From Apostichopus japonicus (lineage: Eukaryota > Echinodermata > Holothuroidea > Aspidochirotida > Stichopodidae), in NCBI RefSeq assembly GCF_037975245.1, contig NC_092567.1, forward strand, positions 24,916,876 to 24,980,875: DNA of 64,000 bases, written 5' to 3'. The position numbers were made by a program, and so were the translations under genes. The stretch's first letter is position 1. The number at the start of each line of letters is the position of its first letter. The notes beneath the pieces are model-generated. The model had not been told where the DNA came from. It worked only from the letters and a program-made list of their open reading frames with translations, and did no database searches. This document shows positions 34,648-48,400 of this stretch, piece after piece.

Positions 34648-37600
34648 GGTTCCTTGCTTTTTGCAAAGCAAGGAACCTATGCGTTCAACTTGGCGTGTGT
34701 GTGTGTGTGCGTGTGTGTATGTGTGTGTGTGTGTATGTGACGCTTGGCTTGTGTACACGATATCTCAATAAGGAAATGATGTATCATGATGAAACTTGTT
34801 GGGTGGATAGCCCATAGTAAGAGGAAGATCCCTATTGTTTTTGGTGCCCGCAAAGGTCACCAAAGGTCAGTTAGATGCCAAAAACCAATATATTAAAAAC
34901 AGCAATAACTCCCATTGACAGGGTCTGACATGGTTGATATTTTGGGAGTAGTTGTGAATGGGGTAAGGCATCGTTTCCAAACATAACGGTAATGTGATCG
35001 AAGGTCAACAAAGGTCAATTAATGATAAAAAACTAGTATTTTTGCGATAACTTGAGAACGAAATGTCCGTTAGGGTTGGGAGTTGCTTCAATGTAATCCA
35101 ATTGTCGACCCGCACCTGGGTGACCCTTGACCTCAATTTGACCTTTGGTGACCTTTACGTGTTTTGGGGGATTTTTACAGTTTTGATGCTATTTTCAGAT
35201 GTCAAAGGTACCTTCTGAACATAAATGTCAATAGGTTGACCCCGTGTGACCTTTATGTGCGAAGTTATATGGGGTCAAAGTTTTTCGGTCGGAGTTAGGA
35301 TGGTTGTACAGACTTGTCGTTTTGTTTTTTGGAATCAGGAGATTAAACTACATCTGAAACCAAGGTCAAAAGGTCAAAGGTCACATTAGAAAAAATGTGC
35401 TTATTTTGGGAGGAAACGAGCAAAAAAGAAAATGTTTGGTTTTGATGCTAGATTTGGATACCAAAGGTACCTTCCGATCAAAAATGTCAATGGGTTGACA
35501 CCCGTGTGACCTTCGTGTGCGAAGTTATACGAGGTCAAAGTTAATTTTCAGACATTTAATGCAATAACTCCCAGTTCCAGGGTGTGACGTGGTTGATATT
35601 TTTGGACAAGTTGCAAATGGTATAGGGGAATATTTTCAAACTTAACGGTCATGTGATCCGAGGTCACCAAAGGTCAATTAATGTTAAAAAACTAGTATTT
35701 TGGGAGGAGAAAATGGGCAAAGAAAAAAATGTTTGAATTTGTATAGTTTGATGCTCTATTTAGGTCTCACCGATCAAAAATGTCAATAAGTTGACCCAAG
35801 GTGACCTTTGTATGTTAAGTTATATGAGGTCAAAGTTAATTTTCAGACATTTAGTGTAATAACTCCCAGTGCCAAGGTATTACACGTTGATATTTTGGGA
35901 CAAGTTGCAAATGGTATAGGGGAATATTTTCAAACTTAACGGTCATGTGATCCGAGGTCACTAAAGGTCAATTAATGATAAAAAACTAGTATTTTTGCGA
36001 TAACTTGAGAACAAATTGTCCGTTAGGGTTGGGTGTTGCTTCAATGTAATCCAATTGTCAACCCGCATCTGGGTGACCCTTGACCTCAATTTGACCTCTG
36101 GTGACCTTTTTGTGTTTTGTGGATTTTTACAGTTTCGATGCTATTTTCAGATGTTAAAGGTACCTTCTGATCATAAATGTCAATGGGTTGACCCCCGTGT
36201 GACCTTTGTGTGCGAAGTTATACGAGGTCAAAGTTAATTTTCAGACATTTAATGCAATAACTCCCAGTTCCAAGGTGTGACACAGTTGATATTTTTGGAG
36301 TAGTTGCAAATGGTATAGGGTAATATTTTCAAACTTAACGGTCATGTGATCCAAGGTCACCAAAGGTCAATTAATGTTAAAAAACTAGTATTTTTGCGAT
36401 AACTTGAGAACGAATTGTCAGTTAGGGTTGGGAGTTGCTTCTACGTAATCCAATTGTCCACCCACATCTGGGTGACCCTTGACCTCAATTTGACCTCTGG
36501 TGACCTTTTTGTGTTTTGTGGATTTTTACAGTTTCGATGCTATTTTCAGGTGTTAAAGGTACCTTCTGATCATAAATGTCAATGGGTTGACCCCCGTGTG
36601 ACCTTTGTGTGCGAAGTTATACAAGGTCAAAGTTAATTTTCAGACATTTAATGCAATGACTCCCAGTTCCAAGGTGTGACACGGTTGATACTTTTGGAGT
36701 AGTTGCAAATGGTATAGGGTAATATTTTCAAACTTAACGGTCATGTGATCCAAGGTCACCAAAGGTCAATTAATGATAAAAAACTAGTATTTTTGCGATA
36801 ACTTGAGAACGAATTGTCCGTTAGGGTTGGGAGTTGCTTCTACGTAATCCAATTGTCCACCCACATCTGGGTGAACCTTGACCTCAATTTGACCTCTGGT
36901 GAACTTTTCGTGTTTTGGGGATTTTTACAGTTTCGATGCTATTTTCAGATGTTAAAGGTACCTTCTGATCATAAATGTCAATAGGTTGACCCCTGGATGA
37001 GCTTTGTGTGTGAAGTTATAGGAGGTCAAAGTTAATGTTCAGACATTTCATGCAATAACTCCCAGTGCCAAGGTGTGACAAGGTTGATTTTTTTGGACAA
37101 GTTGCGAATGGTATAGGGGAATATTTTCAAACTTAGCGGTCATGTGATCCAAGGTCACCAAAGGTCAGCTAATGTTAAAAAACTAGTATTTTAGGGGGAG
37201 AAAATGGGCAAAGAAAACATGTTTGAATTTTTACAGTTTTGATGCTCCGTTTAGGTCTCACCGATCAAAAATGTCAATTGGTTGACCTACGGGTGACCTT
37301 TGTGTGTGAAGTTATGTATACAAGTTCAAAGTTAATTTTCAGACATTTAATGCAATTAAATCCCAATGCCAAGGTGTGACACGGTTGATAATTTGGGACA
37401 AGTTGTGAATGGGGTGTTGGAACATTTTCAAACTTAAAGGTCATGTCATCTGTGGTCACCAATGTTATCATATCTGTTGACCCGCTTGTAGGTGACCTTA
37501 TACTTCTTACATTTTCGACGCCATATTTAGATCTCAAAAGTGCCTTTTGATCAAAAATCCGATCACATTTTGTGATCACAAAAGTGTTGGCTATAGTGTT

Positions 37601-37733
37601 GGTTACTTTATGCGTACATGTAGGACCACAATTACTTGGACTATTTGAGCCCAATCTTGCTTGATAATATTATGTGTATTGTCATATACCCCAAGCAAGG
37701 AACCACAGTGCCCTTGGGCTCTTGTTTGTTAGT
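34648..37733. mobile_element. ~3.1-kb repeat element with 399-bp internal units
   Basis: The block opens with a near-perfect palindrome (34648-34677, arms GGTTCCTTGCTTT and its complement, 4-nt loop). A GT-rich run follows at 34698-34738. The block ends near GCAAGGAACC at 37695-37704. Inside, a unit recurs with TAGGGTTGGG at 35071, 36024, 36423 and 36822; the last three are spaced exactly 399 bp. Units share ACTAGTATTTTTGCGATAAC and GGTACCTTCTGATCATAAAT and are saturated with AGGTCA/TGACCT hexamers. No transposase or reverse transcriptase frame is present. The 73-codon open frames at 36016 and 36415 are simply the same repeat one unit apart. Confidence 0.7.
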
Positions 37734-39418
37734 GACGCGGTTTATTTTATGACGGCTACATTCAATGACATGAATAATGACCAAAGGTCACATAATGGTT
37801 AAATATGTATATGGTTGCATGGAAATACCAAAATTATGAGAGAGAAATAATATATAGGCTGACTTGACTTATTTATTTGATAAATGTGGACAATTTCTTT
37901 ACACTTTAAAAGGATAGGCTCAATAATATATTAAGAATCCATATGTGATATTAACACTGAAACTAATGCTGTACAGGGTCCAGCAACAAATTTTTGAAAT
38001 ATAACAAATCTAGCTGGAAATTGAGCATTGAAGAAAACATGTAAGATGAAGTGTTTTATTTATAGTCACCAACTTGATCACAAAAGAGATATAAATTACT
38101 TTGATTGATACTGTAATTAGCTGATTAACAGATGAAACAGCAACATTGAGAAATTTCTAATTGCTTAAAAGAAATATGGAAAGCAGAATAATAGGAAGCA
38201 CAACATGGCTTGATTTAACTTATGCTTACTTGAACGGAATATTCCTGACTTCAGCAACAAGCATACTAGAGGTAAAGGAAGGTTTTGTTATGTTTGCTTG
38301 TATATTTTCTTGTATTACCAATATTTTATACCTTAATGGTAAGTTTCTATTATACTGATAGTGAATTGGTTTTGATTTTGATTCTCCCATCCCTCCCCTC
38401 CCCACCCTAACTCCCCTCCCTAACTCCTCACCAGCCAGCAGAAGATGGCATTGGTCTAATAACTGCTATAATCCACAATGTTCTAAAATTAATCCAAAAA
38501 TAACAGATAATGTTTGAGCTTCATTCATACCAATACTCACTTTCAAATAACAGCAGTGAAAAAAATTCCTTTTTGGGATTCATAATTTTGTTTTCAGGAA
38601 TAAAACATGATGCATTAGCAGGCAGACAGTTTCATCTGGTATGTGTTCGAATACTGTTATGCTAATCATATAAATATGACGGGCGATGGGATGATTCCAC
38701 TGGCCACGACATTGACTCCTGGAGGGTCACTATAGAGGTTATGGATAAATTAAATTGTATGCACAGTTGATAATGATAGTTTCATTACATGGACAATGTT
38801 GTACATGATAAATAATGACTAGTATAACTACATTGATACCATGGCCACAGGGCTCATTGTAAACAGTGACCATTTGTCATAGATGGCAATTATCCAGGGT
38901 TTGTAGATCCAGGGGAGGCACACAGGTTTGTAAAAAGTCCTGAAAATTAACCCCTTTCAATATATTAGAATAGTCTCTATTCGTTAGTGAAAAGTAAGCT
39001 AGCGTATTTGGCACAGTACAACTGCCTTTAAGTAGTCGAGTAATATATATTCAAATTAATTAATAACTATTACAAAGGAATAATAATGTGGGTCAGAAAA
39101 AAAATGCATTAAGGATGCACTTTTTTTTTTTAATTTTGAGGTAATTTTGTGACTGGCCGTCAAAATCAAAGTCGAACTCGAACTCTGTGTTTTCTCCAAT
39201 ATTGAATCCTCTTTCGCCACTGATAAAAGTATCCCTCATGAGAATAACTTGATTAAAGTTGAGTTAATTCTTTATTGGTCAGTCCAAGTTTTGCAGTACA
39301 CTCATAGGTATGTTTTGTAAAGCTCACAACCTCCTTGCTTTCATTTCCTTGTGACCCGCAAGGATGGCCTTTGACCTCGATCGACAGCAGCATTTATTGA
39401 TAGGTAAGCACAAACTTT
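37734..39418. other. Intergenic, convergent SAAL1 and CARS1 3' sides
   Basis: AT-rich sequence with no supported exon. The CARS1 3' UTR should lie at its right end; TTTATT (AATAAA on the minus strand) occurs at about 39272 and 39393. The 65-codon plus-strand frame at 38161 lacks coding character. Confidence 0.5.
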
Positions 39419-42400
39419 CTACTGGCCGCCATTTTGATACTCGGAATACAATTTCTCTTGAGCTTGGTAGAGCTTCGTCAACTTCTTGATTTGTTTCCCA
39501 CTGATGGGTTCTCCCTTTGCATCATGGGTAGGCATGCCCTGTCAATTGAAAATGCAAAATATACAATTTAAGGCCTGTTTATGCATTATGAGTGTTCATT
39601 TCATTTATTTCGTCTATACATAAGAACAATAGAACACAGGGGAATAGTATAAACAGGACACTAGAAAAACAATAGTAGTTTATCGAGCTAGCGACCAAAA
39701 AATAACAAATAACAATAAAAGAAGGTAAAAAATTAAGAGTAGAGAAAAATAAACATGAGATATTCAATACTCAGTCAGCGTACTTTTCAATTAGGTGGGC
39801 TTTTAGTTTGCGCTTAAACGTTACATAAGATTTAACATGTTTTAATATCATTCAGAAGCACTTTCCAGGTTTTATAGCAGTAGTTATTCAAGAGTAATTT
39901 ACCGTGTTTCGAGTGATGTCTGCCAACTGAAAAATGGGTATTATTCCTCGTACTCTATGGGCATACAGCCATCTCCATTATAGCTATTAATCTGCTGCAG
40001 GTTTTAGTTACATATATTTTGCAGAGATGAGATTGTGGTGGTTCTAGATACTCTTTAAGTTCAGGATTTTTTTTAAAAGATTTTTGATATGACTTCTTTT
40101 CTTCTTCCCAAACATATTTTTTAACTAATGCGGAAGTGTGATAGATCTGCACCGTACAAATCTCTAAAACGAATTCGCATTATCAAGTTTATTGAATGCA
40201 CATAATGAAATCAGTTTTTTTTTGGGGGGGGGGCAGGGACATGCTGTGCAATGTAAAAATACTGTGTTTCCATCAATCAGCAGTTATTTTTTTTCAGCAG
40301 TTATTATTAGTTTGTTTTTTTCAACGCCTAAGCAACCTGCAAGGGCTTGTGGATTACAACTTACACATCGGGTGGCTTCTAATTCAACATTTTAAACTCA
40401 AATTTGGAATCTTCTCAATTTAGAAAGTCATTTCCGATGGGAAAACTGTAGATTGCTCTTGGATGAAAAAACCCATGTTACTATGACCTGGCCGGGTTTC
40501 GAACCCATCATTGATTCAAACACCACCACCTATATCCACTCGGCCACAGCTTTTGGCCATAGCTTTGCCACAGATAGCTACACACATTGTCACGTATGTC
40601 AAATCAATAGGTTTCCACTGTGAAACTGCATTCAAATACACATATTTTTCCATGTGTGTTCATATGCATTTTCCTTTTTGTTTTTACCTGCGATCACATA
40701 TAATAACAGATATTAAGGTTTGGCACAGAAATAAATACCTTGTCATCAAACTTTGAATATTTGTCAACATCCTTCTTAAACATCTCTGATGGTGGAATCC
40801 TTCTCTGGGCCTCTTTAGCAGCCTGCCTCTCCTCTTCCTTTCGCCTAGCAGCTTCTTTTTTCAATCTTTTCTCCTCCGCTTGCTGTTTAGAAGGGAAAAA
40901 AAAAACGGAAAAGAAAGTTTTGGAAAACACTTGATATGCAGATGTACATCTCTCAAATATGTTGATCATATTGTTAATAGCACAAACAGGGACAATTCTA
41001 CTTTAAGTTGAACTTTGTTTATGCATTACTGACGGTGAAAACTAATCATTAGGGCTAAAACCAAAACATAAAATTTTACAATCTTGAACTTGTCAACATG
41101 TAAAAAACACAGCTACTTTACACCCAATGAGCTGCTGATAGGTTTCCAAAGTGTTATAAAAACAGCAAATCATTGCACCTCTGAATTGGTTATAAAAGAC
41201 TGGTCACCAACTATTCGATACTATTATTATAGTTTATCTTTAGTTCGCATCAGCTGTGCTACTTTATTTCAAAATCATCTGTATCATATGTTGATATTGT
41301 TAGGCACTGTGTGAAATAGAAAAGCTGCAGCTAGCTGCAAAATCCTCTGCAGAAAGACAGAGTCATTATTAACAGAAGAGATTATCCCAGCAGACCAGCA
41401 GTGCCTACTGTGTGAAACTGCAGAACTTATTATTCAAAATCAACATACCACACCTGAAACAGTGTCTTACACTGTTTCCAGAGTGGTTAAGAGAACGAAA
41501 CATATCTGGCATCTACCATGCTCAGTACAAGGCTCAGATAATCATAATAATAAATAACAATCATATAGTGCCTAATACAAAAGTTTCTAAATCAAAATAA
41601 AATAAACTGTTAGCAAACTGCTTATCCACTAGAAAGCCTGTGTAATAGAATTTAGCCTCTGAAGAAGATCCTGCTAGGATCGAAACGTCAGGCCAACTTA
41701 CTTTTACACATAAAAGTTTCTAAGCGCTTAACAAAGGAAAATAGAAACAAATCGAACAAACACTAAGAAGAAAAAGAAACATTTTAAGCTGTCTTTTGAA
41801 ACTTTCAAGTGTGGGGGAGTCACACACACAGATCGGGAGTTCATTCCAAAGGGCAGGTGCAGCAACAGAAAACCTAGATTGCCCTCTGGTTATTCATGAG
41901 ATGTATCTCTTCTTATTCTTTAGGCCTGTTGTTGTATTTGTTTCCTTGTATAACTGACATCCTTATCTGATCCTCCCATTATTTATTTACTTTGATGGTA
42001 TTTTCCCCTTCTAGATCTTTTTGTCTCCCCTGTATTGAAATTAAGAATATGTACAGGTGAAAGAACAGATGATGGAATGGTTTACTGTTAACTCACCTTT
42101 AAAGCCATTTCCCTCTCTTTCATTAGTGTTTCCCTGTCCACCAGCTTCACCACTGACTTCTCTCCTTCCCTATCTTCTAGCCTCACTCCTAACTCCGGAA
42201 GAACATTGTCTCGAAGATCGTCACATAGTTGTAGGATTTCCGTCACTAAAATCGGGGAGATGAACAAAATAGAGGAATAAAAAACTAAAGGCGAGAAAAA
42301 AAAATAAAAACTTCTGGGTGTCTGGAAAAGTGTTAAATCAGAGACAGAATGGATAACCAACACAGATATGTGAAGTTTTTAGAGAATAGTTTAGTTTCAA

Positions 42401-45400
42401 ACATTTTACAGGTGTGGCACTCATGTTTAAAGGGTGTGAAGACTCGCGCAAGAAGAAACGTCTAATGCCCGTCATCTGACCTAGTTTCAAATGAGGTGTA
42501 ACAGAAGTTTTAGACACCACCATCGATCCCAGAAAATACACACACAGCTTGCGTATACCGTCGGTAATTAGACACTAGTGTACAGTCGACATACAGCTGC
42601 GGTCAATACCCACAGCACAGTGTACAAACGATAGCGATGGACATCTCAGGTCCAGCTAAAGATAACAAGGTATCACGTTTCATTATTGTCTGCATTTTGT
42701 AGCGACAAGAGAAAAACTTCACTTGCAAGCAATGGAAAGTTAACTTTTCCAGTGCGCGGCACGCAGTTTGGGGCGAGTCTTCAATGGCTTTAATACTAGA
42801 AGGGAACGTGTTCGTGTATGTAATAAGCACTTCCGCCAAACATTGCAAGGTACGTACCCTTCTGATTCTTTGCTGTCTGTCGAACTGTTTCTCGAAAGGA
42901 GGCCATGGTTTTGAGGTAAGGCATGACAGCTTCTTCTACCTGTCAAAGTAAGAAGAACCATAACAAAGAAGCTAGTAATAATTCAATCAGATTACATAAC
43001 CAAATTCCAAATCAAATCAGATTCACGAAAAGAACACTAATCCAGTTTTCCATTTCGTACAAATGAAGAGATTGATTTGCATGTAATTATAGCCTAACCA
43101 GTTGGTGCAACAACTACTATGAACCTTTTTGCATAGTTTTGGATGTTTAATGTTCCATCAGTCCATCATATGATCAGCCATAATCTCTGGTAATATAAAC
43201 CAAAGTCTACATGTTAAAGTTAGGGTTTTAATATCACTGTCAGACTGACTTTTTTATATGACATTGCTACTGACAACCATGAGTTATCATGCCATAAAAA
43301 TACTAGAGGGTGCACAGTGCTAGTGGGTTACCGCTTTGGATCGTAAGTTAGTTGCTAAGTTAGGTACATTTAACAGAGACAGGACACATACGTAGAATGT
43401 AAAATACTTACATTTGACTGGCCTTGCCCAGCCACTGGAAAGCCGATTGGTAGATCCCCTTCAATTGTACCAAAAATCTAAAGAGGAAAATATAGTAGTT
43501 AATGAATTACTTGTGACCTAGATCCCTTAAGGAAACAACTATTTTCTGATTTCTGTGAATGTGAATGGTTGATTGATTACACATTTATAAGGCACTAATG
43601 GGCTTTCACTCATCAGGCATAAGCAAATTTAAGGTATTCATATGCCAACTGAAGTATGCCATAATTGACATTATTCAACTGCAACATTAATTTCTCTTTT
43701 CTTTATTATTTTGTTATATTTATTGGTTCTGTCTGCTTCTGTGACAGCAAATCACAACTGACATATCTGTAACAATCTTTGAAGAATTGATTTACAAACT
43801 AAAATATCCTTCCTTTTCATTCCTTCTCTTTTCTTCACAATCTTGATTATTTCTGCAGGATTCATCTTAACAATTAGACTGACCAGAAAAATATACAAAA
43901 AAAGGGAAAAGAGGGAAAAAAAACTGTGATATTGCTGTGTTCACAGTGACTGACGTTCACCGTGACTGGCATTCACAGTGACCGACGTTCACTGGGACAG
44001 ACGTTCACTGGGACAGACGTTCACTGTGACTGATGTTCACTGTGACAGACGTTCACACTGACTGACATTCAACGTGACTGACACTCACCGTGACTGACAT
44101 GTTCACCGTGACTGACGTGTTCACTGTGACTGACACTCACACTGACTGATGTTCACACAGTGACTGACGCTCACTGTGACTGACTTTTACTGTGACTGAT
44201 AAGAGAACTCACCCGTAGCAAATTAGTCACATAAGATGCATAATTTTCCAATATATTTCTTTCAAATGGCTGTTTTGAAGCTCTCTTTGCTTGTATATAG
44301 ATATTGCACTGTCCAATGGCAGTCCGTACAGCATCCAAAGCGGCTTTTGTATCTACAGAGTCACACAGGCCCTGGTGTACCTTACTCTTACACTCTGTGA
44401 ATCTAGTACATAAAAACAAAAAAATAGTGATCAGTAATAATGGAAACACTATTATAATTTTTATTTCAATCAAATCCAAAAGGTCATGTATACAAAATCC
44501 TTTCATTAGCTTTCTTTTTTCTCTACTGGAACATTTGAAACAAAATATATTCATGCCACGAGATCACTAGACAGCAAAGATATGGTATCGTAATTCCAGA
44601 TCCTCAATGTTTGCAATGAGGACATTTCATGATAAAACGATAGAGATGGAGGCAGACCGGAATTGGCCAGTCAGGAGGGTCATGGCAGTGCTAAAAGGGT
44701 AATCCCATCACCGATGATATGTAGAGTTAGAATGCAAAGTGTTTTGAGGAGACAGGTAAGCTGTACTTAAAACAACAAATATCAACAAATAACACAACTC
44801 ACAAAAAAGTACATAACTTACAGAGCTTGGGGAGAGCTTCAGGGGGAAACACAGCAAATAAACATCAAACTATCTATTTAAATTCAAACATATGACTTAC
44901 TGTTGGTCCAGCTCTATTTCCAAGGGGCCCCATTTTTGAAAAGCTTCGCTCCCTTTTGATGGTAGATCTCTTAAAATATCTTTGATATTCAAAAAGAATT
45001 CCTGCAAATGAAAGAGGTTGAAATAGATTTAGTTGGGACAATAAACTCTGGTCAATAATTCAGTGTATCTTTGATACAAACTCCTGACATTTGGTATAAG
45101 AAATTCATCATATTGGGCTTAAAGAACAAGGAGGGCGTTGTGGTCAAGTGGTTAAGGCAGTGGACTTGTGATCTAAGGATTACAGGTTCGAGCCCTGGCC
45201 AGATCATTGCGTTGTGTCCTTGGGCAAGGCGCTTTATCTCCATTGCCTCTCTTCACCCAGGTGTATAAATGGGGACCTGCGAGGTAACTTGTAATTATAG
45301 TTGCGTGCGCCGGTTTGTGGCTGCACCCTATGGGAAGTCCCCCGGGGGACACGTGGCTGTGGTGCACTGTGGTGCCCCAGGAGAGATTGATTGAATTGTG

Positions 45401-48400
45401 CACACTTTGGTGTGTGGGTGTGACAAGTTACCAATGACCAGGGGTAATAATCAGCGCCTTGAGCACCCTGTAGGGTGGATATGTGCGCACTATAAATCTC
45501 TGTTATTATTATTATTATAAAGAACATTCCAGACATTTGTTTTCTTTATCTTAGGCATGCACCTTGATATTAATAACATGTCTTCTAAGAAATTCCATTG
45601 AGACAAACACCGTGTACAGTACATCAAAATTTTGTCCTGGGCCTACTGTAGCTGCCACCCATAAATTTAGAAAATCACCAAATATATTCTCTGTGGTGTT
45701 TGATGATTAAATGGAAAATTGACTGAAACTAAGTAAACAAGAGCAGACACATGTATCATAACTTGGTAAACAACTCATGGCATGAAAGGGAGGACGTTTA
45801 CTGTGAGATTCCATTTGGAATATTCATTGCCAGTTAATTGTATTTTTATCCATTATTTGGCTTGTGACCAGATGTAAACAGTTGATGACCCATAGCTTGG
45901 TAAACATGTGACTCTAAAGATCACCTATATTTTGGCATCATGCCAAACTTTGCTTCAACAGTCTTTTATCAGTACCTTGATAGAGACAGTAGCTCTTCAA
46001 GTTGACGGTAAAAGTACATCCAAAACTAAATCCCAAATGAGTTAAAATGCTGCCAGTATAACAGAGAAAGTCTAAACATTTTCATCATTGGTAATATATT
46101 GTAATCTTTCTAGTAAGTTTGAGTTGAATATTGGTAACCTTCTTTCCTTTCCTTCTATGATCAGACTTACATTCACCATCTTCTCATATTGGAGAGCACA
46201 TTCCATAGTGCTAGCCGAATAATCCATTGTATCTTTCCACGAGTGCAACAGGAACATGAATCTTATTTGGCGTGAGGTGTACTTCTTGAGGGCATCCTGA
46301 ATGGTGATGAAATTTTTCAACGATTTAGACATCTTGCATCCTTCTATGGTCAGGTGACCCGAATGAAGGAAGTATCGAACCCAGTGGTTGTTTCCGTAGT
46401 AAGCCTGCGGGGTAAGAAGACGAAATAACTACGATGATCTTGAATCTGTTTGCCGTATCAAAAACAAGTCCATGATCCCAAAGACCTAACTGGAGGACTT
46501 CTCAGGAGGGGTGTCATTCTTATGCAAAGTTGTAAGCTTTAACTCCCACAAAGAAGTAATTTCATGCTTGGGCTGAACTGTTGTATTTCTGCTACCATGA
46601 TACACACTGTTGTATTGATGTCTGACGATCATTGAGTATATTTGTAGCTTTGGCTCCCACAAAGAAGTGATTTCATGCTTGGGCTGTTCAAGGTGATCAG
46701 AAAACAGTTGTATTTCTGCTACCATTGGTGCACACTGTTCAAGTTGTACTAAGGTCTGATGATCATTGAGTATATTTGTAAGGACAATTAGTTTGACATA
46801 GAGAGTAATGCACGGTATTATTTGGATCACACTGGAATATTCCCCACGTGAGCATAATATCAATTCCGGGAATTAAAAAGTACCAACAACAAGGAGCCAT
46901 TAGATGTGTTGTCCAATAACATTAAGTTTATGTGGCTTGTTTCAATATCTGAAAGAAACCAATCTCATTAACACAATTGTGCAAGTGTATGGAGCGGCCA
47001 CTTTTGTTTTCACAGCCTACTTTGTATGATACTATAATGAAACTATCAACTAGTATAATCCTATATATTATACTACATACACTATATAGTATAATGATGC
47101 TATAACAATACTATAATACTATATACTAGTATAATACTATATATAATACTACATATACTATATAATATAATACTATATACTATAATGATACTATATACTA
47201 GTATAATACTATATACTATATATCATAATACATATACTATATAATATAATACTATATACTATAATGATACTATAATACTATATACTATATATTATGCTAC
47301 ATAAACTATATAATATAATACTATATACTATAATGATACTATAACACTATATACTAGTATAATACTATATATTATACTACATATAATATATAATATAACA
47401 CTATATACTATAATGATACTATAATAATAACTCCTCTTCTCTCCAAACAGCTGACACTCATGACCCCTTTAAAGAGCATAACTAGAAGTATATATGGTTT
47501 TCTTTTTTTTTTGTGGCAGATGTAGGACACTTTATAACTTCATAGAGCTAGTAGGCGAGTCTGCTCCGCTGTGAATAAAGATATTCTGACTTAGTGACCA
47601 AAATGAGAAATGTTGTTTCAAATTTATTTCTGTTAATGAGATACTAACACAAGTGAATCAATACAGAGGACACAGGAAAACAGGGCACAGGAAATACAGG
47701 ATATTACAGGACACAGGAAATACAAGATATTACATGGCACAGGAAATACAAGATATTACATGACACAGGAAATACATGATATTACAGGACACAGGCAATA
47801 CAAGATATTAAATAACTATCTTGTTGTATAAATTTCCCATTTACTCAATCAATATAGAAAACATGGAGGGCTTACCTCAGATTGGGCTAGCTCATTGTCA
47901 TGATGGGGAAACTTTAAATCAACACCCCCTGTATGGATATCCATGGAATCACCCAACAAGCAGCTGGCCATAACCGAACACTCAATATGCCAACCTGGTC
48001 TGCCCTGTTTGTTAGAGAGAAAAGGATTCAAATTTTGAGACAAAGAAGTCAAAATTTAAATAAAAAAAATCAATTTTCCAAATGGTTTGAACAGGGTTGA
48101 AAGAATTTTTGGCAACACTATGTGAACAGATGTGCTGATTATTCATATGTTGTCACTCACTTTCTGAGGAGTCAATCAAAGTTCACTATAAGAAATGTTC
48201 TCTTCAAGGTCTATAAATCTTTCTATAAGTCTTTCATCTGCAAAGAAATTCCATAGTTAACCCAATAGTAATAATGATAATTATTGTTTCAACCCTAATT
48301 CCTATATCCAAAGATGGCTAGGCCAGGTAAAGTATCCTTAAATGTGTTGATCTAGATTCTATAAAGCAACAGAATTTCTCAACTTTTTAAGCATCTTTTA

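Noticed and set aside
36016-36636. Pair of similar 73-codon frames suggesting a gene duplication
   Set aside because: They are the same position in two adjacent 399-bp repeat units, with no coding signature.
40488-40555. Functional tRNA-Leu/Ser gene
   Set aside because: The A- and B-box-like words are present, but the interval is too short and no full cloverleaf could be drawn.
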